A stretch of 64,000 bases of DNA from Owenia fusiformis (taxonomy: Eukaryota; Annelida; Polychaeta; Sabellida; Oweniidae), in contig CAIIXF020000001.1 in NCBI GenBank assembly GCA_903813345.2, positions 32,590,556 through 32,654,555 of the forward strand, given 5' to 3'. The translations under genes and the position numbers were made by a program. Under the pieces are notes generated by a model. It saw only the letters and a list, made by a program, of their open reading frames with translations. It did no database searches and was not told where the DNA came from. This document shows positions 24,000 to 34,870 of this stretch, piece after piece; position 1 is the first letter of the stretch, and the number at the start of each line of letters is the position of its first letter.

Positions 24000-25420
24000 A
24001 ACTTAGTTGATTTATTCAAGAAAAGTCAGGTGAAACTGGCAGAGTTAAATAATTTTATTATGTACAAGCACATTATTCAGAATGTGCAGATTTATTTATC
24101 CCTATTATCAAATATTTTATTTAATATTCAGGTTGGGGAATAATACAATAATGATCACGGATGTTGGCACCACACAGCAATATTTCTGGAACAATTTATA
24201 TCCTATGGATAACAAATATCGCATATGTTGAATGCTTTCTTCCCTTGAATATAAATCCGGGATCATTCCTTTCATACTAAACGGTGACCCAACACCAACA
24301 ATGAGCATTTTATTACACAATAATTCAAGTCTTTTGCATCGCGTATCCTCACAGGCTGTGATAGACACTTAAATTGGAGCTATAGTATGTTCTGATATAC
24401 ATCGCCACATGCATCTTCTATGTGTGAATATTCAATTCAACATTTTTTGCTTTTATTTAACAAATGGTTTGGAAAAATTGCCATTATGTTCACTAGAGAC
24501 GGGTCATTGGACAATAGAAGAGGAGCACCATTTCATTCAGTGTACTATATTTCCCATGGATACTATTCATAAAACATTGATGTTGATTGTGATGTGTGGA
24601 CTTTACCAAAATTTATACAGGGTCTTATATATACTTGTATACCTTCAGAACAAAGGAGTTTCATGAGACTCTCGGCACATGCCTTTTCTAATGGCTGAAA
24701 ACACTGCCAATCCCAGGCAAAAAGAGCTGCTTAACAGCGAGCTATTGATTTCTTTCAATCTGGATTGGAGTTGGATGAAGTGGGGGAGAGATGTCCGGTG
24801 ATTAAGAGGATGGGCTCCACATTCAAATGATGGAAGATCTGAGGTTATATTGAATTTATATTCGTTTATTCAAAGTTCAAGGTTGATCGAAATCTAAAAA
24901 CCGATTGAATCGGAGAAGAATAATGTCACTTATATAAAATTTTGAGTCTCACCTAGCAGAAGTTTCCTGGAAACCTCATATGGAGTGCATGAATTTGAAC
25001 AGATTAACATTAGTCTATAAAGTTAGCCATTAACAGTATTTAAATAATATTTTCAGACAACAAAAATCTATCCTAAAAATCTACCCCTACTGAGTTATAA
25101 AGTAAAACGTAACAGTCTCAGTCATAAACAAAATATTGTTGAGACATTTAGATATAGGTCTACTTAGATATAATAATCTATCAAATCTGTATTTGTCATT
25201 TGATTTGAAGACAACTTAAATGTTTATCCAAGCAGTTTCGAGATATAGCAAAAACCATTTTAAGATGAAATATCCACATGATATCTAGATTTTGATTTGA
25301 GTTTGATACTTAAAGAATTGAGAATATGTACAGTAAATTTAATTATAGGGAAATGTCTAGTAAAAGAAAAAATACTATAAAACTTGATATTTCACTTTTC
25401 ATAGTTTTATACCACTTTAT
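24000..25420. other. Non-coding, no recognised gene
   Basis: Short open frames on both strands lack domains. One phrase, ATTTTCAGACAACAAAAATC, occurs at about 25049 and again at about 25420, a duplicated acceptor-like site. Confidence 0.4.
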
Positions 25421-25570
25421 TTTCAGACAACAAAAATCTATCTATATAGAGATGTCCCTAGTGATTCACTAATCAATAATTTTTGTTTGACTACAATGGA
25501 AATTGTATTTCCAGAGGCAATGAGAAGGCAAATTTATTTTTGAAACACTTCACAAAGAACTTTCATTTGG

Positions 25571-25885
25571 ATGAAGAAGTTTATTTCTTTGAATCTCAGA
25601 ACTTCAAATCAAATTGACATACTTTGGACCCATGAATCCGAGATTTTTGAAATACTACTTTCATTAAACATAAATAAAGCAACCGGCCCTGACATGATAA
25701 GTAATAGAATGTTAAAAATGGCAGCACCAGCTCTCTCTCCCATTTTATCCAAACTGTTCAATAAAATGTTTATTCTTCAAGCCTTTCCTCAAAAATGGAA
25801 AATTGGGCATATTTTACCTGTTCATAAAAAGGGTGATAAATCAAAATTTCCATCCAATCTTTTGCCCCTTCCTAGGCGAACTTGA
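25571..25885 (+). pseudogene. Non-LTR reverse transcriptase fragment
   Basis: The plus frame includes NINKATGPDMISNRMLK and FPQKWKIGHILPVHKKGDKS. These are the conserved blocks at the start of LINE reverse transcriptase domains (KATGPDxIxxxxLK and WKxxxIxPIxKKGDxS), where the enzyme copies the element RNA into the genome. The next conserved blocks, including the catalytic aspartates, are missing: the frame becomes unrelated after SKFPSN and stops. Thus only about 90 residues of RT domain remain. The pattern fits the CR1/L2/jockey-like group more than L1. It is a dead scrap without neighbours of the same element. Confidence 0.8.
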
Positions 25886-25889
25886 CTTT

Positions 25890-27846
25890 AGCTTATGTTG
25901 AATACAAATTGATGGAAATACCTGGATGGATGACAAAAGAGCCAGGCAATGAACTACAATGTAGTTTGATCAATGATCCTGTAAGGAGTGTTGGGGAACG
26001 GATGCAAATGTTTGATTTAATATGACGAAACAAGAGTATATACACAATTTGAGCACATTTGGGATGCATATCTTACATAAAAAAAATTTAACTCAAAAAT
26101 GTACAATCATTTTTCTACATCTCATTATAAATATTATGAGATGGATATGTTACATATCTTAATTATTATGAAGTCGCAAATTTGCAGGACGGGTTAGAAG
26201 GGGTGAATTTGAGATGGTTATACACATAAAAATCATTAAGAATCCTTTATTATTGAAAAAGTTATTAAAATATGAAAACACAAATATTTAAATAATATAT
26301 AAGACAACCATTTTCTTGACAAAAAAGAAGGTAACCACATGAGTAATATGGGTTAATTAATCAATTATGTTATCATGGAACCCTAAAACCATGTCAATAA
26401 TATTAAAATATCCATTGCAATCCACGTGGAAAATCACGTGGTTCCACATGCAACATCCTTGTGTGGATCCACTTCAAAACTCTGCCATTTTTTTACCAAT
26501 TTCTATTCCGTAAAAAGCATAGGAGTATGATACAGGTCCAGTTGAACATGGCATGACATCATCATACTATGGTGGACCCACGTGTCAAGATTTGGGAGTC
26601 TCGCTTAGAAATAATGGGGAACTGAGGCATGGGTCAATATTGCCAAAGATTGAATGGAAGTTCTTTAAAACAGGGCAATAAATAAATCAAAAAAAAATTA
26701 CTGTCACCTAGGCTTGTAAATTCTAAACATAACATAGACATAACAGTAAAAATAACTAAAATCACAAATCACCCTATATGTTTTAATTACATACATCTCA
26801 AGATATGAAACCCAATCTACCAAATCGTTTCCATCAAAGAAGTCTTGCTGTCACCCAACATGTAAGGAGTGTGAGGACCGAAGCAACACAAATACCTGTG
26901 GTATAGGAATCAAGAAAATTCTAATTCAGACTTTAAACCTTTGGTCAGCTTGATCTCTTGCGAAGAGAAAACTAGTGAGACATTGCCTAGCAATATGACA
27001 AAACTTAGAGACTCACAAATGTCTGATCCAACCATTGGTCCAGTCAGAGCTTTGATAAATCGTCGCACTCATAACCGTACTGTATGTACTATTTTATTTT
27101 ACTATGTTTGGTTTTTATAAAGGTTGTTGGAACGAAAAATGCTTTGTTTGATCAATGTTTATAGCACTGATTAGCAGTGATGAAGGTTGTAACAGGACTT
27201 TCATGATCAACCATATGATGTTTTGACTCTACTGATCCTGCATTAATCGATTGTGCAAAGTGGAAATTGAACATCTCCTGAAAAAGAATTCCCCTAAAAC
27301 TTTTTTTATAATCCAAAATGAGATTTACAAATGTCTGTTTCTCTTTTACAGCTTGAGGCGTGTGTATTGTTCTCCCTGCATTTTAGCCGTTGTATGTACT
27401 ATTTTACTATGTTTGGTTTATATAAAAGTTGTTGGCAAGAAATATACTTGGTTTGATCAATGTTAAAAGCAGTGTAAATGTAGATAGTATAGAGCAAAAA
27501 AGTGACAGATGTTAGTAATCGTAGTATGGTCAATTAACAATTAAAAGTGCCAGGATCCGGTAGAAAGGTTTATTATAACATTACATGGACACAATTTTTA
27601 ATATAGATCAACATTAGTCATTGAAATAACAGTTACAAAAGAGGCTGCTAAAACGAAGCACATTAGAGACATTAGAGGACCCCTGACCCAATGGTACGAG
27701 GAGGAATTTCTGGTCACCTCAAACAGATCACATTCCCTTTAGTGCATTTTGTTTTGTAAATGGCGCTGACCCAAACAGTACAAATATGATAAAGGTCACC
27801 GAAGAGTCGGAATAATCAATAAGCAATCTACGTGAAACACAACATG
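25890..27846. other. Non-coding with one direct duplication
   Basis: About 80 bp starting GTATGTACTATTTTA at 27081-27160 recurs at 27390-27466 with small changes, including TTTGATCAATGTT. Nothing coding was recognised. The right end is the 5-bp target ATATT of the Gypsy element. Confidence 0.5.
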
Positions 27847-27851
27847 ATATT

Positions 27852-28035
27852 TGTGGTGTTATATACTTAACACTAGACTAACAGTTTATAAGATTATCAA
27901 GACTTTATTGCTGGATAAAACTTAGGACCGCATGGCTTCTACATCCGGGCACTAGACAGCCCAATCTGATGACGTCACACATTAAGGTGGACGATGAGTT
28001 AACATTTAAGGTGTACAGAGTGTACTAACACTACA
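27852..28035 (-). repeat. 3' LTR of the Gypsy element
   Basis: 184 bp, starting TGTAGTGTTAG and ending CACCACA on the element strand, with TG...CA ends. Identical by eye to 32608-32791. Preceded on the element strand by the polypurine tract. Confidence 0.95.
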
Positions 28036-28045
28036 TCCCCCTTTC
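28036..28045 (-). other. Polypurine tract
   Basis: On the element strand GAAAGGGGGA lies directly against the 3' LTR. This is the usual primer for plus-strand DNA synthesis. Confidence 0.85.
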
Positions 28046-28336
28046 GAGATGCTTTACAGAATCTTTACAGAATACATGGAATGATATTGTATCTTTAATA
28101 AGGCAATAAAGAAGTGTTACTTTAAATGTTACACCTTAATACAACTAAATACATGTTGCAATGTCTCTAACATGTCATACAGTTTTACATAAATGTTTAT
28201 ATCAAATGTTTTGACAAATAAAAGGTTTGCATCATTATAAACATGCTTCATCTAAGATCAACTATAGAAACCATAGAAACATATACAATACAGCTAGAAT
28301 GTTAATAAAGTCTAAAATGCATAACATTGTTTCATG

Positions 28337-29450
28337 TTACAAATCAAGTCTATCTACTGGCTTGCTTACTCTGCCTGACCTAGTAACAACATGTCGTCTC
28401 TCTGGAGACTTTTGCTTTGCTGCAGGCCTTGATATCTGTACCTTAGTTTCATGATCTATTTTTGATTCACAAGTAGCATTTGGTTGTACCTTGTTATCAT
28501 TATGACTTGTTTGTGATTCTAATGGATCATAAGTGTTTTCTAATTCAACTTCATGTTCCTCACAAGGTATCACCATGCTCCTGTTTCTTCGATAACTGTT
28601 ACTGTTCGTTTCTATATTATATGATCTGGTTTTGACTGCTTCAGTGACCTGACCATGTTTCATTTTGTCTTTGATATATACCACTTGACCTTTCTGAAGC
28701 TCAGGGAGAAGTTGGGTTCTATGCCTTTTGTTATAGTCAACAGACATCTTAAGTCTCTGAGATCCCTCCCTTTCTCTGAGATTCTGTTTATTGTATAATT
28801 TAGGTTCAAGTTTACTTGATGCCATTGGTACTGTAGTTCTGATACGTCGCCCAAAGAGTAATTCACTTGGACTAAGTCCATTTGCCAAAGGAGTAGCTCT
28901 ATATTCCATCAGAGCGAGATACGGATCTTCTGCTTTCTTAAGCAGTGATTTTACAGTCTGGACTGATCTCTCAATTTCACCATTACTCTTTGGGTACATT
29001 GGTGAACTTGTGACATGATTAAAACCATATTCCTCAGAAAACTGTTTGAACTCCAATGATGCATAATTTGGTCCATTGTCTGATCTCAAAGTTTCTGGAA
29101 TGCCATGGCGACTAAAGATTGATTTCATACTTGTAATTGTGTCTTTAGATCGATATCGGTCTAGCTTAGCCAGCTCCACATATCGAGAGAAATAATCTAT
29201 CAAAAGTATGTATGTGTTATTGCACCTATAGAACAAATCAGTGCCTACCAATTGCCATGGTCTATCAGGAAACTTTGTAGGGATCATTGGTTCAACAGGA
29301 CTTGGCTTTACATGGGAACATATTGTACATCTATGAACAACATCGGCTAGCTGAGTGCTAAGGCCTGGCCACCACATTGATTGTTGAGCTCTAGCTCTGC
29401 ATTTAACTATCCCTTGGTGACCCTTATGTAACTTTTCCAAAATCAATTCT
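28337..29450 (-). CDS. pol: Gypsy pol, integrase part
   Basis: The C-terminal part of Pol, in a different frame from gag-RT. It has an HHCC zinc-binding region (HKGHQG then CTIC), then the DDE catalytic core: aspartate in VGTDLF near 29237, aspartate in RSDNGPNY near 29080 and glutamate in SNGEIERSVQ near 28978. A GPF-like region and a basic tail ending SGRVSKPVDRLDL follow. Integrase inserts the cDNA into the host genome. The open frame extends to 29632, but the conserved similarity begins only around 29450, where it must be joined to the upstream frame. All three acidic residues are present, so the domain looks intact. There is no chromodomain at the end. Confidence 0.93.
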
Positions 29451-32312
29451 AAGAGTGCTTGGCATAACAATTCTAGACCCTCTAAGAAGAATGCCTTCAT
29501 CTGCAGGACATGAAAATTCAGATTTGAATGGATAGTAAGCTTTAAGTGCAGATGAGAGTCTGGATTTGTCTGGCCAACCATTATTGACATATTCAATGAT
29601 TTTCTGACAAATAACATCACCATCCTGCTCATTTTTGATTCTCATGAGACCAACATCAGTAGCAGGAATTGTTTTCATGACTGTTTTAACATACAAATCA
29701 GTTTCTTTTGCAAACTTAGATTCTCCTACTTCAGGAAGGGGTGCGCGGGAGAGTGCATCGGCTACTATCAAATCTTTCCCGGCAACATGTGAAATCGAGT
29801 AATTGAACCTGCTCATCCGGAGCTTGAATCGCTGAATCCGGGGCGGTAATTCACTGAGAGTCTTGTTACCTAGCAATGGCACTAATGGTTTGTGATCTGT
29901 TTCAATCTCAAATTTTAATCCAATCAGATACTCTGAAAAGCGTTCGCATGTCCACGTCAAAGCAAGCGCTTCTTTTTCAATTTGCGCGTAGCGCATTTCT
30001 GCTTCACTTAAAGATCTAGAAGCAAATGACACCGGCCGCCATTCTTTATCTGACTGTAATTGCCATAAACAGCCCCCTAGACCATAACTGGATGAATCCG
30101 CTGAAACTCGCGTATCCAAATTTGGGTCATAGAGTGCTAAGACTGGAGTCGATTTTACCTCGCGTTTAATTTCATCAAAAGAACGCTGGTGATTTGCTGT
30201 CCATACAAATTCAGTACCTTTACATAAAAGTTCACGAAGCGGCTGACTTAGAACAGCAATTTTCTGTGTAAATTTGCTCAACTGGTTAACCATTCCGAGA
30301 AAATGGCGGACACCACTGACATCCTTTGGACAAGGCATATCAGTAATCGCTCGGACTTTGGACGGATCTGCGGAAACTCCATTTTGACCAATCACAACTC
30401 CGACGAATTTGAGCTCAGTTTTCCCAAAATCACACTTCTCTTTGTTGAGAGTGATTCCCGCCACTTCAAGTTTTTTCAACACTTTGTGTAAACGCGAGTC
30501 GTGCTCGGCTTTAGTTTTCCCGTGAACAACAATATCGTCCATGAAACATTGAACTCCCTCAGAATCATCTAGTATCTGGGAAACACGCTTCTGAAAATGC
30601 TCGGGCATTGATGCGATACCAAACGGGCAACGTTTAAATGCGTATCTGCCAAATGGGGTTATGAACGTTGTCAACAACTGTGACTGGGTGGACAATGGAA
30701 TTTGGTAGAAACCAGAATTTGCGTCAAGCTTACTGAAATATTTTGCCCCTGCCAAATTTCCTAAAACTTGTTCAGTTGAAGGTAAAATATATTTCTCAGT
30801 TTTTACATGTTTGTTCAGTTTGGTATAGTCAACGCATATTCTGACATCCTCTTTCCCCCGTTTTAACACAGGGACCATGGGACTACACCAATCTGTAGGA
30901 GTATCTACTTTAAATATGATATCATCATCCTCCATTTTCTGGAGTTTACTTTTACACAGAGAATACAATGGTATCGGTAGACGTCTAGGTGAATTTACAG
31001 CATAAGGTGTAGCATCAGCATCAAGAACTATATTATACTCTGTCTCAATTTTTCCGAGACCTTGAAAAAGTTTCGGATGCTTTCGCTCAACTTCAATGCT
31101 GTTTACAACCTTGATAACATTTAAACTTTCAATAGCAGGTCTACCTAACAATGCACATTTGAGATTTTTGGCTACATAAATGTCTTGGGTTGAACATTGA
31201 GAATGAGATTCTACTTCTGTAGTAAATTTACCCAAAATATCAATGGCAGTGCCACTAGCACCATACACTGGTACTGTAGATTCTTGCAAATCAACATTGC
31301 ATGAAGATTGTAGACATTTGAAGGTTTTCTCTGGTATCACTGTGATGTCAGCTCCCGTATCAATCGAGAATAACACTGGCGAGCCACTGACACTAAGATT
31401 AATATCATATTTGGCACTGGAAGTACCATCACAATCAACTTTACCAATAAAGGCATAATCATCACTTTCTGAATCACTAGAATCATCATTATAATACACT
31501 TGATTCACATTTCTGCTGCGACACATCTTCGAGTAATGTCCTCTGCGGCTACATTTTGAACAGGTACGAGTATATGCCGGACATTTGTCCTTGGGGTGGG
31601 GTTGGGCACCACACCTGAAACACTCAGTCATTTTATTCTTGGATCTAGTTTTACCATCACTGGAACCATTGGATTTAGTTTTGCCATCACTGGAACCATA
31701 CAGTTTTGGTTTACTCTGACGGCTTGAAGAATCCTGTTTATGATGCTCGTTACGATGGACTACTTGTACAAGATTACCTTGAAGTGATTTATTCTGAAGT
31801 TTTACCTTCTCAGATTGACGGACCATTGTCATGGCCTTGGCGAGGGTAAGTTTGTCGTCACACTGAAGTTTTTCAGATAAGCGTTTGTCAGTAATACCAA
31901 CAACAATACGATCACGGATCAATTCCTCCCGGAGGCCAGCATAGTTGCAATGTTCACTTAGTGTGTGTAGGGCAGTAATAAATGTCTCACTTGCTTCGCC
32001 ATCCTGCTGGAAGCGCTGGTTAAATTTAGCTCTCTCGTATATGACATTAATGTGAGCATTAAAAAAGCTATCAAACTTTTGGCGAATGGTACTATATTTT
32101 GAATTGTCCTCACCTTCTTCATACACAAAAGTTGATGAAATTTCCTCCGCTTTCTGACCCATACAATATATGAGCGTGTCAATTTTGACAGAGTCCACAT
32201 CCTCAGAAACTTTCGAAGCAGTCAGATAGCGATCAAATCGCTTACTCCACAGCTCCCATTCTTCCGATTTGAAGGAAAATGTTGAAGGAGGTGTCATTTG
32301 AAACGATGCCAT
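29424..32312 (-). CDS. gag-pol: Gypsy Gag-protease-RT-RNase H polyprotein
   Basis: A fused frame of 962 residues from the ATG at 32312; an in-frame ATG 26 codons upstream gives a hydrophobic leader not expected for Gag. Gag is followed by two zinc knuckles at about residues 230-264 (CFRCGAQPHPKDKC and CSKCSRRGHYSKMC), which bind element RNA. Protease has SIDTGAD near residue 317. Reverse transcriptase has KLDANSGFYQ and the catalytic FMDD near 591. RNase H has SADSSSYGLG near 737, then KEALAL and TDHKPL. The frame ends early at 29424, where a one-base shift leads into integrase. Gag and Pol share a frame, as in other Mag-like elements. All catalytic motifs are present. Confidence 0.95.
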   Translation of the reverse strand: MASFQMTPPSTFSFKSEEWELWSKRFDRYLTASKVSEDVDSVKIDTLIYCMGQKAEEISSTFVYEEGEDNSKYSTIRQKFDSFFNAHINVIYERAKFNQRFQQDGEASETFITALHTLSEHCNYAGLREELIRDRIVVGITDKRLSEKLQCDDKLTLAKAMTMVRQSEKVKLQNKSLQGNLVQVVHRNEHHKQDSSSRQSKPKLYGSSDGKTKSNGSSDGKTRSKNKMTECFRCGAQPHPKDKCPAYTRTCSKCSRRGHYSKMCRSRNVNQVYYNDDSSDSESDDYAFIGKVDCDGTSSAKYDINLSVSGSPVLFSIDTGADITVIPEKTFKCLQSSCNVDLQESTVPVYGASGTAIDILGKFTTEVESHSQCSTQDIYVAKNLKCALLGRPAIESLNVIKVVNSIEVERKHPKLFQGLGKIETEYNIVLDADATPYAVNSPRRLPIPLYSLCKSKLQKMEDDDIIFKVDTPTDWCSPMVPVLKRGKEDVRICVDYTKLNKHVKTEKYILPSTEQVLGNLAGAKYFSKLDANSGFYQIPLSTQSQLLTTFITPFGRYAFKRCPFGIASMPEHFQKRVSQILDDSEGVQCFMDDIVVHGKTKAEHDSRLHKVLKKLEVAGITLNKEKCDFGKTELKFVGVVIGQNGVSADPSKVRAITDMPCPKDVSGVRHFLGMVNQLSKFTQKIAVLSQPLRELLCKGTEFVWTANHQRSFDEIKREVKSTPVLALYDPNLDTRVSADSSSYGLGGCLWQLQSDKEWRPVSFASRSLSEAEMRYAQIEKEALALTWTCERFSEYLIGLKFEIETDHKPLVPLLGNKTLSELPPRIQRFKLRMSRFNYSISHVAGKDLIVADALSRAPLPEVGESKFAKETDLYVKTVMKTIPATDVGLMRIKNEQDGDVICQKIIEYVNNGWPDKSRLSSALKAYYPFKSEFSCPADEGILLRGSRIVMPSTLRIDFGKVT

Positions 32313-32589
32313 AATGACCAGCAGCAAGTGGAATACAATAACACAGTACAGGATACAAAGTTTCGAAGTATAAATCCAATCAGGTAGCATGTAGATATAT
32401 ATATATATAGTGTCAATACAGCAGAATATACACGGTAGATAAGTTTATAACGAATGTAGAGCGACAAATGTTCAGCAAATTATAAAGTTTGTAAATTTCC
32501 TCCACGGAACTCAACTTCCGGTTCCCATGAGATCCAATTTTGAACGATGTACTGGTCCAAATATTGCAAACGGCTCGGATTCTGTATCT

Positions 32590-32607
32590 CAAGTCGATCT
32601 GACACCA
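32590..32607 (-). other. Primer binding site
   Basis: Directly after the 5' LTR with no spacer, the element strand reads TGGTGTCAGATCGACTTG. TGG matches the CCA end of a tRNA. The first ten bases resemble the complement of leucine tRNA 3' ends, but the exact tRNA is uncertain. Confidence 0.75.
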
Positions 32608-32791
32608 TGTGGTGTTATATACTTAACACTAGACTAACAGTTTATAAGATTATCAAGACTTTATTGCTGGATAAAACTTAGGACCGCATGGCTTCTACAT
32701 CCGGGCACTAGACAGCCCAATCTGATGACGTCACACATTAAGGTGGACGATGAGTTAACATTTAAGGTGTACAGAGTGTACTAACACTACA
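32608..32791 (-). repeat. 5' LTR of the Gypsy element
   Basis: 184 bp, apparently identical to the 3' LTR. It should hold the promoter; a TGACGTCA palindrome (CRE-like site) is present inside both LTRs. Confidence 0.95.
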
Positions 32792-32839
32792 ATATTAATC
32801 GAATATAGAAAGATAACCACTTATGTTCTTATTTTCCAG

Positions 32840-32968
32840 TGGGAAGCTGGCCTCGCCAAAAATCTTGAGATCTATCACAATGACCCAGATGATTCATACG
32901 TGAGGGCTCGTGCTAAAGCCAAGGAATCAGCAAAAAGAATTGCACAACTCATAGTGTACCACATATAA
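32840..32968 (+). CDS. Possible terminal exon, unknown protein
   Basis: TTCTTATTTTCCAG is a strong acceptor at 32826-32839. It is followed by 42 open codons and a TAA (32966-32968), in phase 0. The peptide has pieces WEAGLAKNLEIYHNDPDDSY and RARAKAKESAKRIAQLI, a charged amphipathic helix near the C terminus. Codon usage is more GC-rich than the surroundings. I do not recognise the family. It begins 43 bp past the Gypsy target duplication, so that element would lie in the last intron in antisense orientation. The phase agrees with the exon candidate at 21502-21615, but a single gene is not shown. Confidence 0.45.
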   Translation, partial: WEAGLAKNLEIYHNDPDDSYVRARAKAKESAKRIAQLIVYHI

Positions 32969-33470
32969 AGGTTTATTTCTTTTTGTTCATTCAAATTCAC
33001 CTTTTCATTTTTATTTCAACATCTTTGGTAGATACCGTAGGCCTATTTGTTTATCATAGGAGCTCAATTCATACCCATGTTCATAGAATTACACCAAAAC
33101 TGAAAAAACAACAATAGCATTTTGGTTGATATGAGCGTTCAAAAATAGCTCACCTTATCAAGTGAATTAATATATATACATGTACCAATTATAACTTTTG
33201 TGATTTATCGTGAGTTGTATTGATGCAGCCATGTGATCCAGCATTGACAGCAACAACAGTTAAAATGGAATAAATTGAAGGACAACAGGGGAATGAGTTG
33301 GCACCCATGTTTCATCAAATGCTACATTGTAGCATTGACTGATTTTAACTCTTTATTTTACAGTGAGATCTCTGAACTCTGAGAATCTGTAACTGGTTAC
33401 AATGTGATGCTGTGCATGTATTCACCTAGCTGAGCTGAGTAGCACAGCAAAAAATGCGTATGAATACAAT
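32969..33470. other. Non-coding, possible 3' UTR
   Basis: AT-rich sequence after the putative terminal exon. AATAAA does not appear just after the stop; a weak GAATAAATTG lies near 33269. Nothing else was recognised. Confidence 0.35.
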
Positions 33471-33474
33471 GAAT

Positions 33475-33705
33475 CCTGACATCAGGATTCATACAGGATA
33501 TGAATCCTAACACCTGGATTCATAAAGGATATGCACGCAGTGTGCCAATCCTGTACGTATCCAGAGTCAAGATTCATACAGGATATGCTCGCTGTGAGCG
33601 AATCCTGTATGAATCCTGATGCCTGGATACATACAGGATTGGCAAATTGTGTGCATATCCTAATCATATCCTGTGTCAGGATTTATACAGGATTGGCGCG
33701 TCTAA
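33475..33705. repeat. Palindromic-word island (ATTCATACAGGAT)
   Basis: Variants of ATTCATACAGGATATG and the inverse CATATCCTGTATGAAT recur about ten times in 230 bp. A larger inverted pair is also present: the segment at 33512-33560 is mirrored at about 33636-33690. Open frames here just repeat the word. Confidence 0.75.
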
Positions 33706-34034
33706 AATAACATGCCTAAAATAAAACCAAAGAAAAAAGGACACACACAAAATCGTCACAAATGGACAGATCACGAAATCAGAGAATTGAGAATGATATT
33801 TGCCGGACATTTTGATGAAAGACCCCTGGTAAAGCTGCACTCCTGAAAGGTGTTGAAAAAAGTGCTAAAAAATGGGTTAATCAGACACCTACCTATTGAC
33901 AAAATCAAAAAGAAAATTTCTTGGCTTATTATACATCCTTATTTGCAACAAAACAATGATAAACCAAAGTCAGTAAGTAGTAGTTGTACCATATGCATGA
34001 ATTGTACAGTACAGGTCACAAAGAGGATCTCATT

Positions 34035-34190
34035 TTAGCGCATCGCGGCGCACTATCTCGGTGCATCTATCGATGCATCGGCGCATCAAATTTGATGCGT
34101 CGATCGGTGCGTCAGCAAATACGATCGATGCAGCGATCGGTGCAACGGTGAATTCTGTCGGTGCATCGAATGTTGCGCCAGTACATATTT
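34035..34190. repeat. Palindromic-word island (CGATCGGTGCATCG)
   Basis: GCATCGATGCATC, CGATCGGTGC and their inverses recur with 1-3 base changes through about 150 bp. GC-rich in AT-rich flanks. Confidence 0.7.
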
Positions 34191-34664
34191 TCACACATGT
34201 TTCACTGATCATATAATAAAAAATCATTTCAAAATGTCTTTCAAAATCATGCAGTTTTTCATCATTCTGACCATTTTATGTGATTTTGGGCCAAATTCCC
34301 CAAAGTGAGCCCGCCCTCGGTAAATCCTGGGTACGGGCCTACCGTCTTTGATCAAATTGAAATCAGGAGTATTGTGTTCGAACGCGGTAGTTAATGTCAA
34401 TGAACGAATATAGAACACGTTATCTATTTATTAATTTATAATAGTAATAGTGATTTAATTTATTTGCTTATAATACGTTGTTTTAATGAACTGAATTTGG
34501 ATTCAGTGATCCTCTTCCAATGAACATTCATTTGTCATGATAACCACCGAGATGCAATGGTCAACTTTTGCTTTTACGTTTAATTATAATCAACGCCTTC
34601 CCTAAATTTCCTGTCAGATCATAAATCCCAGACTTCATCCACTGCGTGAAATATGGGATTCCAA

Positions 34665-34870
34665 CTCTTGACACGTCTAGAAACTGGTCTTTACACGCCG
34701 GGTTTCTAGACGTGCCAATTATTTACACCTCTTGACATGCGATGAATTCAACTCTTTACACCTCTTTGCACTTCTTGGCACACGCAGTGCAAAGACGTGT
34801 AAAGACCATGTCAAAAAGTCTTTGCACGCCCTGTGACAATTAATGGAATCTCTTGACACGCTCTTGGCAC
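34665..34870. repeat. Palindromic-word island (TCTTGACACG/CTTTGCACG)
   Basis: TCTTGACACGTCTAGAAAC is mirrored by GTTTCTAGACGTG-type text. CTTTACACG, CTTTGCACG and CTTGACACG recur in both orientations over about 200 bp. Confidence 0.65.

Larger units (their letters stand above)
27852..32791 (-). mobile_element. Complete Gypsy (Mag-like) LTR retrotransposon
   Basis: A 4940-bp element on the minus strand: 5' LTR 32608-32791, primer site, gag-pol, integrase, polypurine tract, 3' LTR 27852-28035. The LTRs are the same length (184 bp) and I see no difference between them. Both flanks carry ATATT (27847-27851 and 32792-32796). Domain order Gag zinc knuckles, protease, RT, RNase H, integrase is the Gypsy/Metaviridae order. 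The short LTR, two-knuckle Gag and C-terminal motif SGRVSKPVDRLDL resemble the Mag lineage. No envelope-like or chromodomain frame is seen. Identical LTRs mean recent insertion. The only visible defect is a one-base frame change before the integrase. Confidence 0.95.

Noticed and set aside
28791-31458. Plus-strand open frames within the Gypsy element (for example 28791-29018, 30303-30491 and 31243-31458)
   Set aside because: Antisense shadows of gag-pol; no envelope-like or other extra gene is supported.
33475-33705. CRISPR-like regularly spaced repeats
   Set aside because: Spacing is irregular, the repeats occur in both orientations, the spacers are themselves related, and the DNA is animal.
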